Shown: one piece after another, positions 8,174 through 17,500 of the stretch | Layout of the letters: every line of letters begins with the position of its first letter | Numbering within the stretch: the first letter of the stretch is position 1 | NCBI GenBank assembly: GCA_018812715.1 | Contig: JAHJCT010000028.1 | Coordinates: 1-64,000, forward strand | Origin: Microcaldota archaeon | GTDB lineage: Archaea > Micrarchaeota > Micrarchaeia > Anstonellales > Bilamarchaeaceae | Direction: 5' to 3' | Length of the DNA: 64,000 nucleotides | The notes under the pieces: generated by a model | What the model was told of the DNA's origin: nothing | The model's database searches: none | Seen by the model: the letters and a program-made list of their open reading frames with translations, nothing else | Position numbers and translations under genes: made by a program

Positions 8174-8807
8174 AAAATTCACTTCCTTCTAAAAATACAA
8201 ATCCGTTTTCTTCTGCATATTTTTGTGCATTTTCTTTTGACAATGCCTTTCCTTTGCCAAGCATTTCACATAGTACCATTACGCCTTTCAAACCAGCTTT
8301 TTTTGCTAATTCTAATGCAAGCTCTGTATGCCCCTTTCTATTTTCTATTCCCCTCCCAATGAGAAGAAAAACATGCCCTGGTGAGTAAAAATCTGCAATT
8401 AATTCTTTCTTTAAATCCCCTTCATTTTCTGCGAGTTCACTCATTTTCTTTATGGTAAGCGCCCGATCATTATCAGTAATTCCTGTATACACGCCCTTGT
8501 AATTTACTGGAATAGAAAAAGCTGGCTTATCCTTGTAGGCAGTTTTTGTGCATTCCATTTCTTTGATCTCAGCATCAGAACTAGCTAGAATATCTGTATA
8601 AAATACGAGTCCCATTCTCTTTGCTATCATTGGTTCTATTGCTAGACAAATCAATCCCCCTGCCTCTTTCCTTAGTTTCTCTATTTTATCAGGTGTTACA
8701 AATTTTGCATGAAAAATTATATCTGCTTCTCCTTCGCGTTCATCCCCATCATAGATTAGTACCATACTTCCTTTTCTAAGCTGGGCTACTGCATCATTAA
8801 TAATCAT
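8166..8807 (-). CDS. ribB: 3,4-dihydroxy-2-butanone 4-phosphate synthase
   Basis: 213 residues, normal length for stand-alone RibB. The acidic metal and substrate motif GDEREGEADIIF lies at 21-32, and the conserved YSPGHVFLL and RKGHTELALELAKKAG segments are present in the C-terminal half. It converts ribulose 5-phosphate to the four-carbon precursor used by the RibH half of the next gene. It is the first gene of the riboflavin operon, with a TATA-like TATAAATA about 26 nt upstream (leaderless start) and palindromic sequence just beyond it. Confidence 0.95.
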   Translation of the reverse strand: MIINDAVAQLRKGSMVLIYDGDEREGEADIIFHAKFVTPDKIEKLRKEAGGLICLAIEPMIAKRMGLVFYTDILASSDAEIKEMECTKTAYKDKPAFSIPVNYKGVYTGITDNDRALTIKKMSELAENEGDLKKELIADFYSPGHVFLLIGRGIENRKGHTELALELAKKAGLKGVMVLCEMLGKGKALSKENAQKYAEENGFVFLEGSEFYD

Positions 8808-8829
8808 ATATAGATTATCCTACTTTACT

Positions 8830-8861
8830 TATTTATAGGTAGCTACCAATTTTTTGGTAAC
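8830..8861 (-). promoter_or_regulatory. ribB promoter with adjacent palindromes (candidate RbkR operator)
   Basis: On the minus strand TATAAATA (8830-8837) is spaced correctly for the ribB start. Directly upstream, abutting it, is the perfect 10-bp palindrome GGTAGCTACC (8838-8847), followed by GGTAAC at 8856-8861, giving TACC-N8-GGTA in overlapping register. This is where an archaeal repressor or activator would contact the TBP/TFB site. The natural candidate is the HTH domain of the riboflavin kinase; this link is inference. The same region is the upstream sequence of the divergent gene at 8897. Confidence 0.5.
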
Positions 8862-8896
8862 GTAACTTTCTAAAAGAGCAAGTGAATTATACTTTT

Positions 8897-9262
8897 ATGG
8901 ATTACAATTATATCGTTATTCCACTCCTTTTGCTACTCTTTAGCGGTCTTTGTGATGATACCACAATTACATTATCTACTCCTGATGAACAATGGCAAAA
9001 AATCAACATTTCAAGTGCTGAAAACTACTGTTTACAACAAGCAAAAGAACAAGTCCTTGGAGGCGCATTCTTAGTCTACAACTGTAAATGCGCCCCTAAC
9101 GAGAATTATCTACAAAAATCTTATGATTGTACAGTCAATGCGGCTGATGGAGAACACGGGGTAAATATTTCATGTATAAAAAAGAGTCGTTATTGTATTG
9201 TGACGAGTGAGATTGGCGTTCAACAATATAGTTTTGATGAACTTGAACAATCTCTAGACTAA
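8897..9262 (+). CDS. small secreted or membrane-anchored protein, 121 aa
   Basis: Start chosen at ATG 8897 rather than the GTG at 8882 because the hydrophobic signal sequence (YIVIPLLLLLFSGLC) then lies right at the N-terminus. The Cys after SGL could be a weak lipobox. The exported part is short and rich in cysteines (CLQQ, CKCAP, CTVN, CIKKS, CIVT), suggesting disulfides. No family recognised. It diverges from the ribB operon and shares its promoter region. Confidence 0.6.
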   Translation: MDYNYIVIPLLLLLFSGLCDDTTITLSTPDEQWQKINISSAENYCLQQAKEQVLGGAFLVYNCKCAPNENYLQKSYDCTVNAADGEHGVNISCIKKSRYCIVTSEIGVQQYSFDELEQSLD

Positions 9263-9327
9263 TCATTTCGTCATTTGCAGTTTCGTTTTGCAGTTAATTT
9301 ATAAATTCATGTAGAGACCAAAGAATC

Positions 9328-10896
9328 ATGCACTTATTAGCACGAGCCCTAGACCAGAGACCAACTACTGGAAGTTTTTCAACCAACAAACCCCTAGTTG
9401 ATAATCCAACTATGCTTGTGAATCCAAATAAAGTAGCAGCAAGAGAACAAGGATTGAAGAGTACAATCACTGTTGCTATCTTACTGGAATATTGTGTTTC
9501 TAATGGACAACTTCCCAATAGTGTGCCATTGCGTAATAGAAGTTCTGGTAATTTTCCAGAGTGTTTCCCTGGCATCTGTATAAATCGTTTGAGACGGGCA
9601 ATGGGGAAATCATTATCAAAGCGCGAAAGTGGGGCTTATGGTGCTGGCGTTCAAGAAGCACGTAAATTTGTATCGCAATATTATGGTAGAGTACCTCCGC
9701 ATCAAATCTTTTTCACAGCAGGAATTAGTGGGGGGATTGAATACCTGTATGACACATTTCTTGGGAGTACGGGCGGTAAAGTACTCATTCCAAATGCCAG
9801 CTACCCAACACACTTTGCCAGTGCAATCTCTTATGGTGGCATTCACAGTGTCGTAACTGTTGATCGAACTTCAGCAGGCCTACCTGATTTTTCCTCGTGC
9901 ACTAATGGCGATAATCCATTTGCACAGGTCAATCTTTCCAGTTTTATACCATTTGATAATCCAATTCCAATCCGTTATCCAAGATCATTTTTCCGTAATG
10001 GAGGAACGGGCATTTTTGATCTTAATGAAGCTGCACAAACAGATGGTGTAATACGACCAATAATACTTGATTGGATCTACTCTTCATTTTCTTGGGGAAA
10101 TAATCCAGTATCTATTGATGAAGTCATAAAATTGGCGAATGAAAATCACGTACTCATATTTCTCAACAGCATTTCCAAAGTCTTTTTGGAACCGGGCCAA
10201 AGGGCTGGAGTACTTGCAGTATATGTTCCAGAACATTGGACGACTGGAAATATCGGAAAGGTCGTTGAAGGCGCACTTATACGAAATCTGAATGCACTTA
10301 ACAGCATTTATCTGGTTCAGGGTTCAAGAACATCCATAGCTGCATTGGTTGAAGCCCACAGAATACTTATGGAAGAAGAATCAATGCCAAATGCTGAGCT
10401 TGATGGGTTGCGCATGGAGGCAAAACGAAGATTTGTAGGAGAAGATGGCAGCAATGGAAATCGTGCTATCATGTGTGCCATACCACATATTGCTCCGCTT
10501 TATCCAGATGTGATGGTAGAATCAAGTGGTTATGAAGTTTTCAAAATAACTGGATCAAATCTTCCATGGAAAAATAATTTATATAAACAAGGAGTTCTGC
10601 ACAAATTCGAAAAATTGATCGGCCAAATAGATGATGAACGAATTCGTGCTGGTGCTTTTAATGCACTCAACTATTTCAAACAACATGTACCTCTAGAAAA
10701 AATGTCACCATCTGATATATTTTGTTTAGAACTTGCTATGGAAACTGGGGTTGCCACTGCTCCTGGCGACAGATTCTTCATGCTTGGAACAGCACCAGAT
10801 GAAGTGATGTTCAGAACTGTGATGATATTCCCAGAACATGAAACAAGAAGAGATGCTGAATTAATTTCAGAATTTCTTAGAACCAAGCTGGGTTAA
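9328..10896 (+). CDS. PLP-dependent fold-type I aminotransferase-like enzyme, divergent
   Basis: 522 residues, about 100 longer than a usual class I/II aminotransferase. YGAGVQEARKFVSQYYG and IFFTAGISGGIEYLYD correspond to the PLP-binding 'G..G...A' and 'T.G...' region, and NASYPTH to the Tyr that stacks on PLP. SISKVFLEPGQRAG supplies the Schiff-base lysine (about Lys284) and the Arg/Gly that follow it. The substrate-side Arg may be within the C-terminal MFRTVMIF. N-terminal residues 1-80 and an insertion with an FPEC/PFAQV stretch are unusual. It could act on amino acids or on a sugar or lipid intermediate; the substrate is unknown. Monocistronic and convergent with pyrK. Confidence 0.75.
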   Translation: MHLLARALDQRPTTGSFSTNKPLVDNPTMLVNPNKVAAREQGLKSTITVAILLEYCVSNGQLPNSVPLRNRSSGNFPECFPGICINRLRRAMGKSLSKRESGAYGAGVQEARKFVSQYYGRVPPHQIFFTAGISGGIEYLYDTFLGSTGGKVLIPNASYPTHFASAISYGGIHSVVTVDRTSAGLPDFSSCTNGDNPFAQVNLSSFIPFDNPIPIRYPRSFFRNGGTGIFDLNEAAQTDGVIRPIILDWIYSSFSWGNNPVSIDEVIKLANENHVLIFLNSISKVFLEPGQRAGVLAVYVPEHWTTGNIGKVVEGALIRNLNALNSIYLVQGSRTSIAALVEAHRILMEEESMPNAELDGLRMEAKRRFVGEDGSNGNRAIMCAIPHIAPLYPDVMVESSGYEVFKITGSNLPWKNNLYKQGVLHKFEKLIGQIDDERIRAGAFNALNYFKQHVPLEKMSPSDIFCLELAMETGVATAPGDRFFMLGTAPDEVMFRTVMIFPEHETRRDAELISEFLRTKLG

Positions 10897-10897
10897 T

Positions 10898-11698
10898 TCA
10901 AATATCTTCTAATCTACCAGTAGCATCTCGCTTTCTTTTTCCAAAATCAGATATTGATAATGCTTCTTCTCCAGTAAATACTGGGCCATCTTGGCAACAA
11001 AGTTTTCCGTCTACAGCACATGAACCACAGACCCCTACTCCACACTTCATGTATCTCTCTAAACTTACTTCACATGCCACATCGTATTCTTTGCACAATT
11101 TTGCTACTGCTTCCATCATTTTCTCTGGACCACAGGTATAAACATGATCTATTTTTTTCTCTTTAATCAACCACTCTGCTTCCACCAATACTGTTCCTTT
11201 TTTACCTCTTGAACCGTCATCAGTTGTTATGAATGTTTCTGTACTCACCATAAAAAGTTGCTTTTCCCAAACAATGTCCCTTTCTGTTCTTCCACCGATA
11301 ACAGAATAAACACCAGCCCCATTTTCTTTTGCTACCTTTGCAAGAAAATATATCGGCACAACTCCATATCCTCCACCAATTACAAGAATACGTTTTCCGT
11401 TTTGTGGTAGTGTAAATGGATTTCCAAAAGGTCCGCGATATGATATCAACTCTCCTTCTTTCAATTCATGCATCTTCCCAGAAACCTTACCGACGTTAGC
11501 AACAGAAATAGTGAGCGGATCATTATTCCCTATGCTCATTGGCCTTTCACCAACTCCAGGAATCCAGACCATCAAAAACTGCCCTGGCAAAGCCTCTATA
11601 CTGTGATCTATCTCAATTGTTTTTATACGATAATTCTCTTCAATTATCTTCTTTATCTTATTACTGTGAATAATTCTTGTACTTTCGAATTTCTTCAT
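10898..11698 (-). CDS. pyrK: dihydroorotate dehydrogenase electron-transfer subunit
   Basis: 266 residues from ATG 11698. An FAD-binding barrel (GERPMSIGN, LISYRGPFGNPF) precedes an NAD-binding domain (VIGGGYGVVPIYFL, VYTCGPEKMM). A C-terminal 2Fe-2S loop has four cysteines in MKCGVGVCGSCAV...LCCQDGP. This is the PyrK subunit that passes electrons from PyrD to NAD+. The start lies inside the end of pyrD (38-bp overlap), showing tight coupling. It works with pyrD, and with pyrE elsewhere in the window, in de novo pyrimidine synthesis. Confidence 0.93.
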   Translation of the reverse strand: MKKFESTRIIHSNKIKKIIEENYRIKTIEIDHSIEALPGQFLMVWIPGVGERPMSIGNNDPLTISVANVGKVSGKMHELKEGELISYRGPFGNPFTLPQNGKRILVIGGGYGVVPIYFLAKVAKENGAGVYSVIGGRTERDIVWEKQLFMVSTETFITTDDGSRGKKGTVLVEAEWLIKEKKIDHVYTCGPEKMMEAVAKLCKEYDVACEVSLERYMKCGVGVCGSCAVDGKLCCQDGPVFTGEEALSISDFGKRKRDATGRLEDI

Positions 11699-12608
11699 GC
11701 ACAACACCAACTATTTCATTTACATTTTTGTATCCATACATGTCCATCCAAGCATCCATCTCTCGTGCTATGTAATCAAACGCTTCAGGTCCTCTATAAT
11801 ACACTGCAGTACCAACACTGATCCAGTTGGCTCCGGCCATCATCATTTCTATTGCATCCGTGCCGCAGTTAACCCCACCAGTTCCAATAATCGGGATATC
11901 AACTGTTTGTTTAATTGCGTATATGCATCTAATAGCTATCGGTTTAATGGCTGGCCCACTAAGGCCGCCCATTCCAAATCCTAGTACTGGCATTTTTCTA
12001 TGAATATCTATTTTCATTGCAGGTCCAAGTGAATTCCCCATATTAATTGCATCTGCACCAGCATTCTTTGCAGCTTCGGCCGCCTTTACTTCACCAGGCA
12101 CAGATGGCGAAAGTTTTACTATTAATGGTATTTTTGTTTTTTCTTTTACTGTTTTACATATTTCTGTAACCGATTCCGGACTTCCTTGACCAACCATCGT
12201 TCCATATCCGGGCGTATGTGGGCATGACAACACTACTTCAATCGCTGCAGCGTTCAATTTTGCTTCCTCTACTTTTTCTGCAAGTGTTCCAAATTCCGTT
12301 GCGTCTTTGCCAACAATGCTTATGATAAGCGCCTCATCTCTTTTCCAGCCGTCAAATTCTTTCAATCCAGCATCAATACCTGGATTTGGATATCCCATAG
12401 CATTCATGAATCCACATTCTGTTTCAGCAACATTTGGTCCCTCATGCCCTTTCCTAGGCTCTATTGAAAGTGATTTTGTTGTAACTCCTCCGCATCCATT
12501 TTCACATGCCATCTCCAAACTTGCTTTTGTCATTCCAAGTACGCCTGAGGCAAGTATTATTGGATTCTTGAGTTTTTTCCCAAAAAATTCGCATTTTAAT
12601 TTTGCCAT
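11661..12608 (-). CDS. pyrD: dihydroorotate dehydrogenase, class 1B catalytic subunit
   Basis: 315 residues from the ATG giving MAKLKCEFFGKKLKNPIILASG; the in-frame ATG at 12620 is an alternative. It is a FMN TIM barrel: KNPIILASG at the start, TKSLS and GYPNPG in the substrate site, the active-site Cys in VVLSCPHTPG, and IIGTGGV plus GTAVYYRGPE in the FMN-phosphate site. It oxidises dihydroorotate to orotate. The class 1B call rests on the adjacent pyrK. A TATA-like CTTTTTATTTTTTG upstream fits a start at 12608-12620. It diverges from the lipoprotein gene. Confidence 0.93.
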   Translation of the reverse strand: MAKLKCEFFGKKLKNPIILASGVLGMTKASLEMACENGCGGVTTKSLSIEPRKGHEGPNVAETECGFMNAMGYPNPGIDAGLKEFDGWKRDEALIISIVGKDATEFGTLAEKVEEAKLNAAAIEVVLSCPHTPGYGTMVGQGSPESVTEICKTVKEKTKIPLIVKLSPSVPGEVKAAEAAKNAGADAINMGNSLGPAMKIDIHRKMPVLGFGMGGLSGPAIKPIAIRCIYAIKQTVDIPIIGTGGVNCGTDAIEMMMAGANWISVGTAVYYRGPEAFDYIAREMDAWMDMYGYKNVNEIVGVVHEEIRKYKNYSQ

Positions 12609-12706
12609 AAGAATTACCATTCAAATTAAGCTTACAAAAAATAAAAAGGGATCGCAACGCGCGACAGCTTTTTAAACTTTAATTTTGATTGCTGTGAGTG
12701 GTAAAT

Positions 12707-13335
12707 ATGCGACGAAATATTATTATCATAACATTAGTTCTTGCCTTTCTTATCTTTGGCTGCACTATGCCTGGGCAAGGAACAGAAGAGACACAACAAG
12801 TAACCCAACCCGGAACCCCTCCAAACCAAACCCCTCCGACTCAACCTGGAACGCCGCCTCAGCAAGAACCTGAAGAACCACTTGATCTTTCTGGTCTTGA
12901 ATATGCGGCAATTATGGCTTTGGGCATTCCAGTTGAATGTACTGTAACAATTGATGATGATGGAACTTCAGTAACCGGTACATTATATGTGGTCAGTGAA
13001 GACGAATTTAGCTGGGAATTTTACATGGAAGAAATGGAAGAGTATAATTGTACTAACTTGCTTTTCATCTCCAAAGAAGATATGGTTTACTTTGGATGCG
13101 AAGGTGGCAAATACCCCCCGGCTCAACATGTGACTGGCTTGTGTTTGAATTTACAGAAGAAAATGCAACCGAATCAGAAACAGTTACTATGAGTGAACCT
13201 GATTTCGAGGATGTACCATCAGAGGATATAAGTTGTGTTCCATGGATCTATGATGCCTCTAAATTCCAGACATCTGGAAAGGCATGCACTATGGACGACT
13301 ATATCGACGAAATGATGGCAGCATATGAATACTAG
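12707..13335 (+). pseudogene. lipoprotein gene with a one-base frameshift at a C6 run
   Basis: The first frame begins at ATG 12707 with MRRNIIIITLVLAFLIFGC, a signal peptide plus lipobox, then a Pro/Gln/Thr-rich linker (GTPPNQTPPTQPGTPP). It reads sensibly to about 13120, then into a short tail stopping at 13192. The overlapping +1 frame (track ORF 13096-13335) continues exactly as the protein should: after YP, the sequence PGSTCDWLVFEFTEEN and conserved-looking Cys residues to DEMMAAYEY. The switch falls at CCCCCC (13114-13119); one more C restores a single 209-residue frame. It is either an assembly/sequencing error, a phase-variable tract or a true recent mutation. Function unknown; exported lipid-anchored protein. 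Confidence 0.75.
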
Positions 13336-13345
13336 ACACTAACGC

Positions 13346-13395
13346 GGGGAACCACCATCCCACCCACCCATCCCTCCTTATATGGTGGTGTCCCC
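13346..13395 (+). terminator. strong hairpin between the lipoprotein gene and ftsZ
   Basis: GGGGA-ACCACCAT (13346-13358) pairs with ATGGTGGT-G-TCCCC (13382-13395), a 13-bp stem with one bulged G and a C-rich loop. A pyrimidine-rich tract (CATTCTTTTCCTCTGCTTTTATATTC) follows. A hairpin plus T-rich run ends the lipoprotein transcript or shields the ftsZ promoter/leader; hairpins are not required for archaeal termination, so an RNA-level role is also possible. Confidence 0.5.
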
Positions 13396-13457
13396 CATTC
13401 TTTTCCTCTGCTTTTATATTCTTTTTCTTTGTATAATACGTCTACAGGTGGGTTTTG

Positions 13458-14495
13458 ATGTTCGACGACATTATTAAAGCAGCAAAAGAAGAGCCTCCTA
13501 AAGACATAGAAAGCTCTTCTATTAGGATTTCTGTTCTTGGCGTTGGTGGTGCTGGTTGCAACTGCGTGAATCGTATCTATACTAGCGGCATTAAAAGTGC
13601 ACGAACAGTTGCTATCAACACAGATGGGAAACATCTCAACATGATTGGTGCCCATAAAAAAATACTTATAGGGAAGACCATAACGCGTGGTCTTGGTGCT
13701 GGTGGAGACACTACTATTGCAAAAAAATGTGCCGAAGTTGATAAAGACTTACTCAAACGTGAGATTGGTGAGAATGAACTCGTATTTATCTGCGCAGGTA
13801 TGGGTGGTGGAACAGGTGGTGGTGCAGCACCCTACGTAGCTAAACTTGCAAAAGAACAAGGTGCAATTGTAGTGGCAATGGTTACCTACCCATTTGCACT
13901 AGAACGTGTGAGATTGAAAAAAGCCCAGGCATCTTTAACTGAACTTGTAGATGTTTGCGATACTGTTGTTGTGATAGATAATAACAGACTTGCATCCTAT
14001 GCTCCAAATCTTCCAATAAACAAGGCGTTTGAGCTTGCAGATTCAATAACAACCAGGGCAGTCACTGGTATCTCAGATACCATCATGTTCCCAAGCCTCA
14101 TAAACGTTGATTATGCAGATGTTCAGAGCATTATGCAGGGTGGTGGACTTTCAATGATTTCTTTAGGTAGTGGCAATGGCCATGACAAAGTTACTAATGC
14201 AGTAAAAGATACGCTTGAACATCCATTGTTAGATGTAAATTACGAAGGCGCTCGCGGCTGTCTAATTCATCTCGAAGGCGGCCCTGATCTTACTCTTGGT
14301 GATGCTATAAAAACCGGTGAATTACTAACAGAAAGCTTTGATGATACTGCCAATATAAAGATGGGGGCACGAGTAAATCCAGCAGTTCAAAGTGGCATTA
14401 GGGTGACAGCTATAATAACTGGTGTGAAATCTTCATATATCCTTGGAAAAGAAGAATCTAATGATTCTGACAACGGGGATCTACAATACCTTTAA
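13458..14495 (+). CDS. ftsZ: cell division protein FtsZ
   Basis: 345 residues from ATG 13458; the preceding GGTGGG is a good ribosome-binding site, whereas the track's TTG at 13455 is not needed. The tubulin signature GMGGGTGGGAAP is intact, with GVGGAGCNCVNR at the nucleotide site, the T7-loop residues NVDYADV, and a C-terminal tail of about 20 acidic residues. It is a GTPase forming the division ring. The N-terminal extension (about 25 residues) is short. aglB begins 12 bp downstream with its own SD, so ftsZ and aglB are probably one transcript that continues to gatD. Confidence 0.97.
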   Translation: MFDDIIKAAKEEPPKDIESSSIRISVLGVGGAGCNCVNRIYTSGIKSARTVAINTDGKHLNMIGAHKKILIGKTITRGLGAGGDTTIAKKCAEVDKDLLKREIGENELVFICAGMGGGTGGGAAPYVAKLAKEQGAIVVAMVTYPFALERVRLKKAQASLTELVDVCDTVVVIDNNRLASYAPNLPINKAFELADSITTRAVTGISDTIMFPSLINVDYADVQSIMQGGGLSMISLGSGNGHDKVTNAVKDTLEHPLLDVNYEGARGCLIHLEGGPDLTLGDAIKTGELLTESFDDTANIKMGARVNPAVQSGIRVTAIITGVKSSYILGKEESNDSDNGDLQYL

Positions 14496-14507
14496 TCTGG
14501 TGAACAT

Positions 14508-17500
14508 GTGTTTGTATCGTTTGAACCACTAATATTCCTATTTTGGGTTTTTCTATCCAGCTTTATTCCCGGAGCATTGCTTTCCCTTTCAATTTTTAGG
14601 AAAGACGACTTCTTATTCATTGAAAAAGCTCTCATAGGATGCGCTCTTGGATTAATCATACTGCCATTAATTCCATTCCTATTCTACTTTATTCTCGGAA
14701 TTACCTATAGCTATAATATTGCATTATTGTCCATAGTCCTTCTATACATAATTGCTGCAGCATTCTTTGTCAAAAACAAAGTTTATGAAGACCTGTCAAT
14801 CCCCAAATTACCTTCAATCAATTTGGAGAAATTTGAAATTTCAAATACTGCTATAATTTCTATTATTCTTTTAGTTCTTGTAATTCTCTCCTTTATGGTT
14901 AGAATGGGGTCTTATAGTCCAATCTTCCAAGAGCTCGATCCTTATTACTATACATACACTGCTCAACAGCTTCTTATATTTGGTGAAAACCCGGAAGATG
15001 ACCAAACTGCCTGGTATCCAGAGGTTGAAGTCAACCACAGAACTATTCCTGCTCTTTCCTATCTCGAATCAATTTGGTATTCTCTCTACACAAGCGGAGG
15101 AGAATATAGCCATATGCTTTTGGCACTCATAGCATCAATGTACCCTCCGATTATGGCTGCATTTGCAGTATTCTTTATCTATTTGTTTGTGTCTGTTGCT
15201 AGCAAGAGAGAATGGGGCCTAATTTCAGCAGGCCTTGTCACCTTCATTCCTATTTTCATACTCAAACTTTCTGCTGGAGAACAAGAAGTCCAGCCATATG
15301 CATTCTTTTCTTTGACATTTTTCTATGCAATGTATGTACTTTCTATTATGAAAAAAGATTTGCGATTTTCAGCTCTTGCTGGTCTTGGCTTTGCAGCAGT
15401 AGCTCTTGGCAGTTCATCTCAAATACTTGCCATGATTTCTGTATTGTTATTCCTGATTCTTCATTCTATAATTCTTTTCTTAAGAGATAAAGACGAATCA
15501 GAACTTCGTTATCTTACAATTTCAAATGCTATAATATTTGTTATAGGCCCATTGCTCGGAAGTGCCATACTGAAAGATATTTTCGAGCATGGGTACCCGG
15601 CACTTTCCATGGTAATACCATTCTTTGTTGCTGTAGCATTCTGCGGTCTTTTATATTTCCTGAAACAAAAGATTCCTGATCGCCAACGTGCTTCTCTTAT
15701 CTTGGCAGTGATTATAGTTTTTGGACTTATTGTTATTGCTGTAACCCCAATTGGTACTTACATAACCTCCTCAGCAAAAAGTGCTTTTGGAATAGCAGAG
15801 TTCAAAGTACCATTACAAAGAACAATTGCAGAGCAGAACCTTGCTGCATCATCTCTTGCTGGGCACATGGGTTTTATTGCAGAGGAATACACTGATATAA
15901 TTTCAATCTTACTAACTCCAATCACGGCTGTTCTTAAATTAGGATCGCAAGATGTTGCTACTAATCTTGAGCAATCACTTGGATGGCTATTCTCATCCAT
16001 CTTCTTGCTTGTTTCTGTTCCTGTTAATATACTTTTAGCACTTTTTGTTGGTGCAGTCAATCTTGTTCTTGGCACTGATGTTGCATTTACAGAAAAATCA
16101 AACAGCCTTCTGCTCTTTTGGATGTTAACCTTCTGGATCACAGCACTATATTCTGTCTTTAAATTTATCAAAAAAGAAGAAATCAACCTTTCCATTCTTA
16201 TGCTTACTTTCATTATGCCTGCTTTCGTAGTTGGTATAATCAAAGCTAAGTATACTATCTATTCTGCAGTTTTACTTACAATTGCGATTGGGTTTTCATT
16301 AGGAGAAATTGATCGTTTCTTCAAAGGAAAATTCTACAAAATTCTTCTTGCAATTGGTATTTTCCTCGTATTATTACAATTCACATACAATGGCTTTGCA
16401 CCTTCTTTGATATGGGGATCGATACAACCTCTATATCAAAACAATCCTGAAGCACTGGTTCCAAAGTTTGAGCAATTCTGTACACAAACTGGTGATCCAG
16501 ATGTTTGTGCCGCTGCATTGGATCCGCTTGCATATGCTGATCTTGGAACCAATTACCAATACAACCAAAAACTATGCATGCTTTCTTTATTCTCAAATTA
16601 TTCTTCTCTTAGCACTTCTACATCTACTCCAACATGGGAATCTCAAGCTGCTATGTTCCGTTGTCAGCGTCTTTCCACATATTGGATTGATTCAATGGAA
16701 TGGATAAGAGAGAACACACCAAATGATTCAAGAACCACCTCGTGGTGGGATTATGGTCATTGGATTAATTTCTTTGGTCAGAGAAATACCGTTTTGAGAA
16801 ATGAACACAAATCACATGAAATGATAGGGGCAGTTGCAGATGGTTATCTAAGTGCAACACCAGAAGAACTCAAGCAATGGATGCAAGAGCATGATAGTGA
16901 ATATGCGTTGTTTGATATGGAACTTATTCATAGTGGCAGTACATTGGGTGGCAAGTACGGCGCTTTGAATTATCTTTCTTGCGCCTGGAATAATGAAACT
17001 ACTGTGGCAAACCAACCAGGCACATCTCAATGCGAAGCAGATCATCTTTGGGAAACGGCCTATGTTTCAAATCATCAGTGCACTATTTCCGAGCTCAGCA
17101 ACAAAACTGGCACTATTGCATACAAAGTATATGTTGGTGATACCTATATCCCATATTATCCATCAAACTGCATGGAGCCAAAAACTGCAAATGACATTGT
17201 CTATTGTCGTGATTATGTAACATTAGTGCCAACCTATTGTGTAGGTGAAGTAACACTTGCCACCGGTGATGTATATCCCGGTACCTACTATCTTAATGAA
17301 ACCAATCCAAATGGGGACCTTAAACTCAACAAAGCATTCTTACAATTACCCTTCCAACTTCCGACGACTTCGCATATTGGCCCAGCAATAGGAACAACAC
17401 TATTCTATACCAATGATGCACTTTGGTTAGAAAATGGGGTAGTAACCTCAGGTTATGAAGACCGTAAAGGCAAATTCTATGATTCTAATATTTATAACGC

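Noticed and set aside
12640-12665. GC-rich near-palindrome TCGCAACGCGCGA between pyrD and the lipoprotein
   Set aside because: Only short imperfect arms; no clear symmetry with either promoter.
13096-13335. Independent 79-aa gene
   Set aside because: Its first residues lie in a wrong frame of the lipoprotein, and it continues that protein after a C-run frameshift.
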